From Henricia sp. BOLD:AAB3569 (taxonomy: Eukaryota > Echinodermata > Asteroidea > Spinulosida > Echinasteridae): DNA of 64,000 nt. Shown here one piece after another: positions 51,135 through 61,619 of this stretch (the first letter of the stretch is position 1; the number at the start of each line of letters is the position of its first letter). The notes beneath the pieces were generated by a model, which was not told where the DNA came from, ran no database searches, and saw only the letters and a list, made by a program, of their open reading frames with translations. Location of the stretch: positions 1 through 64,000 of the forward strand of contig JBBELK010000808.1 in assembly GCA_037783545.1 (NCBI GenBank), given 5' to 3'. The translations under genes were made by a program, and so were the position numbers.

Positions 51135-51322
51135 GTCCGCCATAACTGGGGCCCATCCCGTGCCATGAACTGTACGTTACATTATGTTGTCACTTCGAAA
51201 AATGTGCGCATTCTTTGTTGAAGCCTGTGCACACTAAGGGGGCGCGTTGTGCACTATTCAATTTTAACAACAACGCAGAACGCACACTTCATGGCACTGG
51301 ATGGCCCCCAGTTATGGCGGAC
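51135..51322. mobile_element. MITE with 34-bp inverted ends (GTCCGCCATAACTGGG)
   Basis: It starts GTCCGCCATAACTGGGGCCC...GTGCCATGAA and ends TTCATGGCAC...CCCCAGTTATGGCGGAC. The 34-bp ends differ at about three positions. It is 188 bp long and has no coding capacity. A flanking duplication is not evident. Confidence 0.85.
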
Positions 51323-51804
51323 GCGCAGGGAAGGAGTCCTTAGTTACCAGATTCGTGTATAGGTTTATGAGGGATTCAACCACTGCTGTAAAATTGCTCA
51401 TTGAGAATTTTAGACCCGTTTTGGTGTAATGAGTCAGTGGCCGCAGAGTCTGTGGAAAATCCAACACATAACTAGAAATCAGCAGTGGATCCAGGCCCAA
51501 TAAAGTGCAATAATAAAGTGCAGTGCCTGTATTTTCATATTTTAATGATCCTGGATCAGCTGCCGATTTCTAGAAATGGTTGCAAAAAACTCAACTTGGA
51601 CTGTGTGACATCCAACTCATTTTGCCCAAACTGGTCACATTAATAAGGCCAATCAAGGTCGACACTATTTGTTCTAATGGGGCACAGTGTTTACCATAGT
51701 GTTGAATAAAACGGGCGAGGATTATTGCTCAGTAAATATACCTTAGGGGTTCCACAAGTTTAGCTCATTCTCACACTCTCGAACATACTAAAACTAGTCC
51801 ACAC

Positions 51805-52055
51805 TAGGCTTGGGCGAATCGATTAGAATTTATTCTCGCGATTCTGTCTTTTGAAGGAATCGATTCACATTATGGTGATTTCAGGAAGTACCCAGCGATA
51901 CTAAATGTTAATAGATGAAGAAATTACAAAAATCCAGGAATTTTCTGCTTTAAATGCCAAATTTTGTTTCGAAAATGGAATCGAATCTGAATGGAACTGT
52001 AATTTATAAGTGGAATTGGAACGGATTCCAAAAATGTTGGAATCGCCCAAGCCTT
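51805..52055. mobile_element. hAT-type MITE
   Basis: The ends TAGGCTTGGGCGAATCG and GGAATCGCCCAAGCCTT form imperfect inverted repeats of the TAGGGCTGGGCGAT-like kind common in hAT MITEs. Flanking 8-mers GTCCACAC and CTCCACCA share the core TCCAC, consistent with a decayed 8-bp duplication. The interior has several GGAATCGATT-like motifs. There is no gene. Confidence 0.7.
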
Positions 52056-52124
52056 CTCCACCAACTCTAAATATATATCCCTTCAATCACATGCGTGTAT
52101 GTAAATTCCTGTGACTGAAGGGGA

Positions 52125-52263
52125 TATAGACCCTTTGCACTGCCAGCCATGACGGGGCAGTCATGTTGTCACCGCGCATCATGCACGAGTAGGCACTGTG
52201 TGGATCCATTGTCACATTTAAATATGAACCCCCTGTCATGGCCGCCGGCGCAAATGGTCTATA
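52125..52263. mobile_element. Small MITE with TATAGACC ends
   Basis: It starts TATAGACCCTTTGC...CCATGACGGGG and ends CCCCCTGTCATGG...GCGCAAATGGTCTATA, an imperfect inverted pair with arms of about 40 bp and a total of 139 bp. It sits 70 bp after the hAT-type MITE. Confidence 0.75.
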
Positions 52264-52443
52264 GACTGCCAAAGTTAATACGTCATCTTTTGTTAGTTGC
52301 CTAGGCAATGGCTCTACACTAAAAATCACTGAACTGTGTTCCTGTACTTTTGCAATGGTACTTTTTCCCGACAGCCATGATGTTTAGGGCCAATTACCAT
52401 GGCAACACGTCACACTTCGGCTGTCTATAGGACAAGAAAAACA

Positions 52444-54702
52444 ACTAGAGGTATGACGTTTGTTGTTACAAACGCCAGGTGATCGGGTTAAATGAACATT
52501 TTGTGATGAATTTCAGACGTTGTTATCACCTGTGGAATGGCAAAAATGGAAGTTTAGCAGCCGATTTCACGAAACTTTACGCAATTGCGCAAGTCCACTT
52601 ACGCCATTACTTGCGCAATAACTTATGGCGTAAGTGGACTTGCGCAATTGCGTAAAGTTTCGTGAAATCGGCTGCTGTATACACTAATCCGGTAACTAAT
52701 ATCTCCTCCCTGCATATCCGCCATAGCTGGGGGTTGATAGCTTGCACCGTTTTGAGATATGAATTGTTGAAATAATAACCTTTGAAATCTTGTAATGTGA
52801 CACCTGTGACGACATCATGACGTCACAATTTTGTGCACAAATTGTTCAACAATTTGATAAACATCAAGTTCTTAAATGTGGCGAAAGAATCATGCAAATA
52901 TCTGCTGTAGTTCTCAAGATACAGCATTTTAAAACATCTCAGCTCCAAATTTGCGTGATTTGACACCACATTACGTAACCACCGTCCATGTAATGACGTC
53001 ACCAATGGTATAGTCAAAAGGTCCACATGTGTGGAAACATTTCGTTCCGTAGAAATATGGTCAAATTCACTACCACTTTGAATCTATTTGCATTCAAAAT
53101 GCTAAAAAATTGCACATTTTCGAACAACTTCCGGTTTGGACCGGAAGTAGGCGTCACACAGGGGTCATGACATCGTATGATTTGTTCAGTTCATTTAGAC
53201 TTATCATGTTGTGAAAGAATTGTTCAAGTATCTATTACGGTTCTTGAGATATGAATTTTGAAAATAATAACCTTTGAATTTTTGTAATTTGACACCTGTG
53301 ACGATATCATGACGTCACAATGTTGTGCACAAATTGTTCAACAATTTTATAAACATCAAGTTCTTAAATGTGGCGAAAGAATCATGCAAATATCTGCTGT
53401 AGTTCTCAAGATACAGCATTTTAAAACAATTCAGCTCCAAATTTGCGTATTTTGACGCCACATTACGTAACCACCGTCCATGTGATGACGTCACAAATGG
53501 TATAGTCAAAAAGTCTACATGTGTGGAAACATTTCGTTCCGTAGAAATATGGTCAAATTCACTACCACTTTGAATCTATTTGCATTCAAAACGCTTACAA
53601 AATGCACATTTTCGAACAACTTCCGGTTTGGACCGGAAGTAGGCGTCACACAGGGGTCATGACATCGTATGATTTGTTCAGTTCATTTAGACTTATCATG
53701 TTGTGAAAGAATTGTTCAAGTATCTATTACGGTTCTTGAGATATGAATTTTGGAAATAATAACCTTTGAATTTTTGTAATTTGACACCTGATGACGTCAT
53801 GATTACGTCACACTTGATGCCATCGTGATACTATACATTCTGGTGAAAGTCTGCCGTAGGGCCTATGTCTGTATCTAATTTACTAACGATTCAGCTTGGT
53901 TAAATAGGCATTGTTGCTGGTAAGTGTAAAAACTGAGATTCTCAGTTTCGTTGAACTTTGACCTCCAATTGACCCCAGAAGGAAGGGTCAGATGAAAATG
54001 CCCACACAAAGAAAATTGTAGCACAGAATGTCATCTGTAAACCTGCCAAATACGAAGATCCTGGGTCACGTGGTTTTCAAGACGGAAGCATTTTAAAATA
54101 TGCATATTTTGTTTTTTTGGGGGGTGTAATTTGATACTTGATGACGTCACGATGACGTCACGCTTGATGCCATCATAATATTATACACGCTGGTGAAAGT
54201 CTGCCATAGGACCTATGCCTGTACTTAGTTACTTAAAGATTCAGCTTGGTTTGATGGGCATTGTTGCTCAATAAGTGCAAAAATTGCGATTTTCGTTTTC
54301 GTTGAACTTTGACCTCAGATTGACCCCAGAAGGAAGGGTCAGATGAAAATGCCCACACAAAGAAAATCGTAGGCCATGATCTTATCTATAAGCCTGCTAA
54401 ATACGAAAATCATGGGTCACGTGGTTTTCCAGACGGAAGCATTTTAAAACATGCATATTTTAGTCATTTTTGGGTTGTAATTTGATACCCAATGACGTCA
54501 CAATGACGTCACCCTTGTATGCACACCTTCACATATGGGTTGATGTTCCTACAAAGTTTCAAGTTGATAGCTTGAACCGTTTTGAAGAAAAGCTCTGGAA
54601 ACGTTTGAGTGGAAAAAGAAAAAGAAAAAAAAAAAAAAAAAAAAAAGACAAAGAAATCGTACGAGAGTAATAGGTGATCGGGCTGTTGGCCCGATCACCT
54701 AA
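52444..54702 (+). mobile_element. CRE-palindrome-rich element, copy 2 (compact)
   Basis: This copy has the same ends as 31999-35618, without the 1.9-kb extra segment. It is modular. The left block has the long palindrome (52556-52678). Two tandem ~491-bp units follow (start marker GACACCTGTGACGA at 52799 and 53290), then two ~350-bp units marked GGTGAAAGTCTGCC at about 53841 and 54190, and the A-rich run and terminal hairpin close it. It holds nine perfect TGACGTCA palindromes: 52818, 52994, 53310, 53486, 53792, 54142, 54153, 54493 and 54504. The pairs at 54142/54153 and 54493/54504 are each 11 bp apart. Minus-strand frames at 52823-53026 and 53315-53509 look alike only because they lie in the duplicated units. 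No protein or catalytic RNA motif was recognised. Confidence 0.8.
52556..52678. repeat. Long palindrome inside CRE-rich element copy 2
   Basis: CAGCCGATTTCACGAAACTT pairs with AAGTTTCGTGAAATCGGCTG. The arms of about 55 bp are cleaner than in copy 1, for example TTTACGCAATTGCGCAAG on the left against CTTGCGCAATTGCGTAAA. The position in the element is the same as in copy 1. Confidence 0.88.
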
Positions 54703-56626
54703 TTAATCCTTTCTTTATCTTCATTTTAAATGGTGGTAAATTTTAGTCCATCTTTTTAGGGGAACAGAGTTTCAAAACAAGTCTCTGCTATCTAAAATGA
54801 ACAACAATCGTGTTCAAGACCTGAGCATCACTGAAGTTAAGGCCATTTTCATTTTCTTTCTTTCTTTAAAAAAATGAGGACTGTACAAGAACGATTCTTT
54901 TATCAAAGAGGGGGTTCTTAAAAAATACAAAAACTGTGCGGTGCTGCATAGGTGTCGAGAGTGAATGGTCATACAAAGTGATCTCAAAGAGGAATGCTTG
55001 ACACTCTAAGAGTTGTCCAAAAGGCACTAGGTCACTGTTAATAGAATGTGCATAATTTGTCTCACCAGGCCACTCATCATGGTCCACGTTCTAAGATACA
55101 TGCATGTTTTCAGGAACATACAGATATGGCCATTGAAAGGTTAAAGCCCTGATTTGTTTTTCTGATTTGTGTGGATATAAAATGGAAGATACTAGGAATA
55201 AGAAACTCACGTCTGAAAATTCAGAGTTTACATTAATGCAACCACGTCTTTCAAGTTTTTGTGCATGGAGCACACCGAGCATTGTAAAGTTCAGTTCTAA
55301 GACAGAGTTACTGAAAGAAATGGTTGAAGTGTTGTTCCAGTGCTGAAAACCTTTACAGAACATATTTCGAACCATTTCAAATTTACATGTAGTAATGAGA
55401 AAATGTGTGAGGTACTTAGAATAGTTACTACATGTAGACCCAATTTATTAAACCAAAGATGGTTCATATAGCTTAACAGTCACTGTCTAGGACATACCAA
55501 TCTTGCATCTGTTATTGCGATTCACCCCATTAGTGAAACATTTTGCTCCTAACAAGCACCCCAACAATTTGCATTGCCAGAAAATCCACACATTGCATGC
55601 TTCAATGCAGACTTGTATGTTCTCCAGAAAACATATCATTTACATATTTTTGCGAAGTACAAGTTACAAAATAGTTTCAGTGGTTTACTCATGGATAACC
55701 GCCTGTCCCCTAACGTGGCGCATACGTCGCCCATTGGCTGAAATAGGTTGACACCTCAACAAGTAATTAATTCATGTACTACATGTAGGCAAATTATGGC
55801 ATTAACCTGTTGCAGGCTACCACGCAAAACATCATGATAACCTGAAATAAGCGAAACAAATGTTATGTTTCGGTAAATGTCAGGTAAACTTGTAATTTCT
55901 GTTGTTGTAGAACTGAAATGCGTGAATTTACGAAAGAGCTTCATTTCCCAATAGGGACTTTTTCATGTCAAATATGTGGGCTGAGACATGACGACATCAT
56001 AATGAGGCTTCGGAATGGTAAAACAATACCTGCCGCATTCTCGATTCCAGCAGTGAACAAGACAGACGACCTGACGCGTGCATGAAGCCTCAAAATGACA
56101 TAGTCTCATCTCAATCAACATGACAATCTAAAACTTGCCAACATCAAACTGAAGGGAACTGAATTGTTAAGTCAAAAGAGAAGAAACATCAAGTGCACCA
56201 CGTTAGGGGACATCAACAATCCAATGTGGAGTATACCAACACAGCAGAAAAAGATTGAAAACATTCTCCAAAATATTTTCTGCAAGTTGACTGAATTAAG
56301 TAAAAATCACTGAAGTCCTCAACTGCTGAGCAACCGTTCCCCCGTGCTCATAACATTAACACAGCTGCAATGAGTCCGTGTCAAAGGTCATTTTCAATGG
56401 ACCGACCTCTGACCTATATGTACCAATGATGTGTGATGGATGGATATGAGATAACCATGTGCATCTATTACCAACTAATCCCCATCCCTTGTATCAAGGC
56501 TCCCTCTATAACAAGACAGCAGATCTAACGCGAGGGCTAAGGATACAGTTGGTAAAAAATTGCATTCATTAAACCACTCAAGAATTTTTTTGTCTTTTTT
56601 TGCCTTCTTCACCAACAACTTTATCA
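54703..56626. other. Downstream flank of the minus-strand gene, no firm gene
   Basis: This is AT-rich DNA after the stop codon and likely poly(A) sites of the host gene. One short stretch (55211-55310, minus) has a good acceptor (CATTTCTTTCAG), an open 100-bp body and a good donor (GAC|GTGAGT) and is discussed as a finding. It is not supported enough to call an exon. Confidence 0.5.
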
Positions 56627-56816
56627 TTTATTTTCGTAAGAAAAAAAGCTTCCAACAGTCACTATCCTTCACAAAATTGTTTTTATATCATCTCTCTTTT
56701 TTTATAATAATTTTATTATAAATCGTTTGCCAACATCCATTCAGCACACATCAATCCAAAAATATTAACTCTCGACTTAATTTCCATCAGTAAAAAAAAT
56801 CTGGTCCACTTAAGGT
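56627..56816 (-). promoter_or_regulatory. Candidate 3' UTR with two AATAAA signals
   Basis: On the minus strand, AATAAA occurs about 100 nt (plus 56712-56717, TTTATT) and about 185 nt (plus 56627-56632) after the TAG stop of the RG-rich protein gene. Either could be the poly(A) signal. The true 3' end is not provable from sequence alone. Confidence 0.4.
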
Positions 56817-57299
56817 CTAAGGAATATCTGCCGTGTCTGGGCTGCCTGTGTGGACCTCTGAGTGGAGGGTGTCTACGCCTCCATTATACGGTGGTCCGTG
56901 GGTTGAAGGAAGGTCGTATCCACCCTCGTGGTAACTGGACACCATGTCTTCCGAGGCACCTTGAAAGTCGGTGGCTGCAGACTCGTAGTCGGTATTTGGT
57001 GAGAGGGTCTCCTTGGCGTCGCTGAAGGCTCCTGGTACGTCTTCCTCCGAACTACTAGTCTCACTGGGCGAATCGGACACGCTCAGCTTGCCTGGACCTC
57101 CTGATGCGTCGTACTCCTCTTCGCCCTTTTCGGCATCGGGCACGCCGCCTGCCAAGACTTCGTCGGTTTCGATGGTCATGCCGCGGCCTCTGCCTCTCCC
57201 GTCGCCGTTGTTCGTCTGGGACCTCTTGGGCCGAGACCTATTCTGGTTTGGCCGTCTGTAACCGGGCCCTAGGTCCCCATACATCTGCTGGTGTTGATG
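56817..57299 (-). CDS. Last coding exon of an RG-rich, Ser/acidic-tailed protein
   Basis: This terminal exon encodes 160 residues and stops at TAG (56819-56817). Its start is set by a strong acceptor on the minus strand (CTTTTCTTCTTTGCAAATGTTTTGTGCAG, cut here as TTTTGTGCAG|CATCAAC). The reading frame joins in phase 0 to the exon at 63889-64000. Residues 1-20 are His/Gln/Gly/Pro-rich. Residues about 17-45 are basic and end in GRGRGRG, an RG motif typical of RNA-binding or arginine-methylated tails. After that the chain is acidic and Ser-rich (SDSPSETSSSEEDV at about 77-90), with many S-P and S-E sites that would suit proline-directed kinases or casein kinase 2. No folded domain is visible, so this is a disordered C-terminus. 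I do not recognise the family. Tails of FXR-, Y-box- or LARP-type RNA-binding proteins look similar in style only. Confidence 0.8.
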   Translation of the reverse strand, partial: HQHQQMYGDLGPGYRRPNQNRSRPKRSQTNNGDGRGRGRGMTIETDEVLAGGVPDAEKGEEEYDASGGPGKLSVSDSPSETSSSEEDVPGAFSDAKETLSPNTDYESAATDFQGASEDMVSSYHEGGYDLPSTHGPPYNGGVDTLHSEVHTGSPDTADIP

Positions 57300-57420
57300 C
57301 TGCACAAAACATTTGCAAAGAAGAAAAGATAATTATTATAGAATGGATTTTCCCTTTCACAACGCAGTATCCACTACACAGTCAAACCTCGTTAACAGGA
57401 GTTTGCAGATTACTTCATAA

Positions 57421-57652
57421 GGGACTGTCCAAAGTTGTCAACATTGTCACGATTCTACAAAGCGTGGGAAGTGGGAGGGGGAGGGGTTGGGTCGGGGGCC
57501 GCGTAAGACTTTACATGCACTGTAACAATTTGAAATTTCATGGTAGTGACAATTTATTTTTGATAAGTAGTACTTTGGGGGGAGAGAGGGGAGTCTTGAA
57601 AAATACTACTCTATGTAGAACTGTGAAAATGTTGAAAACTTTAGACAGCCCC
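57421..57652. mobile_element. Harbinger-like MITE with TAA target duplication
   Basis: It starts GGGACTGTCCAAAGTTGTCA and ends TTGAAAACTTTAGACAGCCCC. The ends are inverted over about 35 bp with scattered mismatches. It is flanked by TAA on both sides (57418-57420, 57653-57655), as expected of PIF/Harbinger elements (3-bp TWA target). A related relic is at 43370. The interior has G-rich runs (GTGGGAGGGGGAGGGG). It lies 120 bp upstream of the last exon's acceptor. Confidence 0.75.
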
Positions 57653-57824
57653 TAAACAAGAACCTTGTATCATCAGAAAATAAAACATGAAGAAAAAAGG
57701 ATTGGGACCTAAACAAATTTGCTTGTTATCAGTAGAATGTTTATTGACAGCGCTCTTACTCAAAAGTCTCATGTATGTGACGAGGTCTATACACCTATAC
57801 AACCACTGTTCTGCAACCTATATA

Positions 57825-59285
57825 CATTAAACTCTCGTTACAACGTGCCCTGATAGTACGCTCTTTCCGATATAAAGCTCAATTTTACAAGTCCCGGCCG
57901 TTCCCCTATTGTTTGTGTACATTTTTATTTGGTTACAGCGCTCTCGGTTACAGCGCTATTACAGATACAGCGGTCAACATTTCAAGTCCCTGGAACGATA
58001 CATTATGTGTAAAATGACTCTTGTTATAACGCTCCTAACCTGAGAGAGTTTTACAGAGCAGTCCGGTTATAAAGTGTGTAAAGCATGTTACTTTTTAGCG
58101 GCAACTCGCTCTCACGATTGTCGCACATGTTGCATTCATAAAACGATTCATCGAGCGCAATCGCTACTGCCAGCATGCATTGCACGCGTCTGGACCCAGA
58201 CCCATATTTAGTTTACAGTCAACTCGGCCGTTTGCCAACTCAACTCTTTCTGATCTTGTAGCGCGATTTTGTGCCTATCTTCACGCGAATCCCCTTTCGG
58301 CCCCACGCGAATGCGAAATTTTCGCAACTTCAATTTGCAGAACCTTAATCCTCCATGGTTTAACTCCTTTCTGCTTGCGCAAAGATTAGCAGGTACATCT
58401 ACATCTAAATGTTAGACTTCATATAAGTTTTGCCGATGATTCGCCTTCGCTTCGCTTTTGTAAACTGCCACTTTTGACTTGACTAAGTTTGAATGCACAA
58501 CTGTCGAGTTGACCTGCACCCACCGAGTCCAGTCTGTAGGTGATGTAGCACGTGTGACACGGACCTTCCAATTTTGTGCATGGGGGGTTTGCTTTTGTGG
58601 CTAGCTTTAAAAAATTACGGGCTTATAAAGTGATTAAATGTTTAGCTTATTAGACAAGTATTGTTAAATTAATCATTTTAACCGTGGGAAAACAGGGAAA
58701 CATTCCCGACTTTTTCCACAAGTTGTATCGTTAGGTTTCGGCCGGTATCCGGAGGACTCCTTTTTTTCATTTTTCACACACCAAAACCCAACTAAAGGCT
58801 AATTAATGTATTTGTCAGCCAAAATGACAACTTAAGTGTCCATATTTTTCACTTAATTTCCATTTTGTGGTTATTAATTGAAAACAAAATAACACAAACA
58901 CGTCACAAAATACTTGGAGAAATGACCGTTTTATTGGTCAACACAAGCAGTCCAAGAACTCTTGTCAGTGAGCTCAGACAATAATTTTATTTGACCTTGT
59001 ACATATAAATACAAATATTTGCTGTAAAGATCTTCAAACTTACACATAAAAATACAAATACATTACAGTAAAAATCTCCAGATTGTGCGATGCACGTACG
59101 TCATACGTACGTTCGTTGTTTTTACTGTACAAGTACATGTACCGTGCATTACGTGTAGATGTATTGTACGACATGTACATACATGTATGTGTACATGTAC
59201 ATGTATGCATCGGTTACTGCGCTATTTGGATATAACACTCACAAAAGTGCGGTCCCTCGAAGAGCGCTATAACGAGAGTTTACTG
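57825..59285 (+). mobile_element. pogo/Tigger-like non-autonomous element, copy 1
   Basis: The left end is TA|CATTAAACTCTCGTTACA and the right end is the inverse GCTATAACGAGAGTTTACTG|TA. TA target dinucleotides and CAGTAAACTCTCGTTATA-type ends are characteristic of the pogo/Tigger branch of Tc1/mariner. It is 1461 bp long. No DDE transposase is encoded; the longest frames are short and unsupported. A 100-bp tract of ACATGTAC palindromes is near 59130-59210. Its inverted partner is at 59878-61619. Confidence 0.8.
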
Positions 59286-59454
59286 TAAACTGTTTACAGC
59301 CAAAAAACCACGACGTGATGCAGGTGGTTTCTAACATTCAAAACAGCATTTTATTTTTGCGCTACAAGTATTTTCTACAAAGAAATTACTTTAGAAAAGA
59401 ACAAATGAAGCATGTATTGACGATCGTGACGCAGGTGTCACCATACTTTACTTA

Positions 59455-59622
59455 GGGAATAAAAGTGGGTTTGTCCAGTCTGAAACATACGTTTAAAACC
59501 GGCTAGGGGCCTGGACGAGTGATAATGGGTCGAGTCGCAGGCGAGGGCCATTATCACTCCTCCGGGTCCCTAGCCGGTTTTAAACATATTGTTTAAGACT
59601 GGTCAAACCCACTTTTATTCCC
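59455..59622. mobile_element. Foldback element between the two pogo-like copies
   Basis: GGGAATAAAAGTGGGTTTGT...AAAACCGGCTAGGG...GAGTGATAATGG is mirrored by CCATTATCACTC...CCCTAGCCGGTTTT...AAACCCACTTTTATTCCC. The arms are about 75 bp with a few mismatches and the centre is about 18 bp. It sits in the 592-bp spacer of the pogo pair. Confidence 0.85.
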
Positions 59623-59877
59623 ATTCATAAATGGGTCTGTCCACACTAATAGTTACAAAAGTGTGACATTTTGAGGAAATCAAGGACAGGAGTCAATGAT
59701 CAAAGAATTTGTCATGTTTTCTCTGTCTCCACATCCTACGGTACATGTATGTCCTTGGTAAAACATTGTCCACAAAAATGTTGAAAACAATTATTGGTAT
59801 TCAAGAAATAACGGAGGATCATCTGCAAGATTTAACGTTCATAACGTGGACACACATTTCATCATAAAGTGTAAATA

Positions 59878-61619
59878 CAGTAAACTCTCGTTATAGCGCT
59901 CTTCGAGGGACCGAACTTTTATGAGCGTTATATCCAGATAGCGCAGTAAGCGATGCACATGTACAAGTACATGTGCACATACATGTATGTACATGTACGT
60001 ACAATACATCTACATGTAATGCGCGGTACATGTATGCACGGTACATGTACAGCAAAAACAACGAACGTACGTATGACGTGCGTCGCACAATCTGGAGATT
60101 TTTACTGTAATATATTTGTATTTTTATGTGTAAGTTTGAAATGTGTAAGTGCAAATATTTGTATATGTACAAGGTCAAATAAAATGATCGTCTGAGCTCA
60201 CTGAGAAGAATTCTTGGACTGCTTGTGTTGTTACGACAGACTAATAAAACGGTCATTTCTCCAAGTATTTTCTAACGTGTTTGTGTTATTTCGTTTTCAA
60301 TTAATAACCACAAAATGGAAAGTAAAAAATATGGACACTTAAGTTGTAATTTTGGCTGACAAATACATTAATTAGCCTTTAGTTGGGTTTTGGTGTGTGA
60401 AAAACGAAAAAAGGAAGGAGTCCTCCGGATACCGCCCGAAACTTAACGATACAACTTGTGGAAAAAGTTGGGAATGTTTACAGTTTTCCTAAGGTTAAAA
60501 TGATAAATGTTTCCGACCTACATGTAGTTTAGCAGACGTTGTATCTGTAGGAATGTTTTGGGTGGCTAAACGTAAATCCTCCACTTGACAATAGGCATAA
60601 TAAATGCGCCGTAAATTGTCAAAAAAATTAACGGTTGGGGTTCAACACGGCTCAACGCGGGACTCTAGGCAGGCTAGGCCGGCCGGCCGCGCCAGGCACA
60701 GCACGATCCTATCGCTCCCTCGGAGCGCGATCACGTGTTGTATAATGGTCTAGTATTTTATGCAAGGGGTTACGTACGACATGTATTTTCCCCCAAGATT
60801 TTACTAAATAACGATATACTAGAGACAGTTCTGGTTTATCCATAAAAAAGTTAATACAATACTGTCTAATAAGCTAAACATTTAATCACTTTATAAGCCC
60901 GTAATTTTTTAAAGCTAGCCACAAAAGCAAACCTCCCATGCATAAAATTGGAAGGTCCGTGTCACACGTGCTACATCACCCACAGACTGGACTCGGTGGG
61001 TGCAGGTCAACTCGACCGTTGTGCATTCAAACTTAGTCAAGTCAAAAGTGGCAGTTTACAAAAGCGAAGCGAAGGCGAATCATCGGCAAAACTTATATGA
61101 AGTCTAACATTTACATGTAGATATACCTGCTAATCTTTGCGCAAGCAGAAAGGAGTTAAACTTAACATGAAGGAATAAGGTTCTGCAAATTCAAGTTGCG
61201 AATTCACGTGGGGCCGACTGGGGATTCGCGTGAAGATAGGCACAAAATCGCGCTACAAGATCAGAAAGAGTTGAGTAGGCAAACGGCCGAGTTGACTGTA
61301 AACTAAATATGGGTCCGTGTCCAGACACGTGCAATGCATGCTGGCAGTAGCGATTGCGCTCGATGAATCGTTTTATGAATGCAACATGTGCGACAATCGC
61401 GAGAGCCGCTAAAAAGTAACACGCTTTACGAAGGACCGGACTGCTCTGTAAAACTCTCTCAGGTTAGGAGCGTTATAACAGGAGTTATTTTACACATAAT
61501 GTATCGGTCCAGGGACTTGAAATGTTGAGCGCTGTAACCGAGAGCGCTGTAACCAAAGAAAAATGTACACAAACAATAGGGGAACAGCCAGGACTTAAAA
61601 AATTGAGCTTTATATCGGA
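59878..61619 (-). mobile_element. pogo/Tigger-like non-autonomous element, copy 2 (inverted, one end lost)
   Basis: It begins TA|CAGTAAACTCTCGTTATA and runs as the reverse complement of copy 1 up to TTTATATCGGA at 61619. There about 42 bp of the expected terminus are missing, so the element is truncated. It keeps about 340 bp (roughly 60508-60850) that copy 1 lacks, including the very GC-rich palindrome GGCCGGCCGGCC near 60680. Copy 1 probably has an internal deletion or copy 2 an insertion. There is no transposase frame. Confidence 0.8.

Noticed and set aside
52823-53509. Two paralogous small proteins (52823-53026 and 53315-53509)
   Set aside because: They look alike because they lie in two tandem units of the CRE-rich element, and similar DNA in copy 1 does not keep the frame as a constrained protein would.
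57104-57655. 183-codon plus-strand frame
   Set aside because: It is antisense to the RG-rich exon, then crosses an intron boundary and a MITE.
59085-60195. Cys/His/Thr-rich small proteins near the ACATGTAC tracts
   Set aside because: The composition is produced by the ACATGTAC repeats in the pogo-like arms, and no domain is present.
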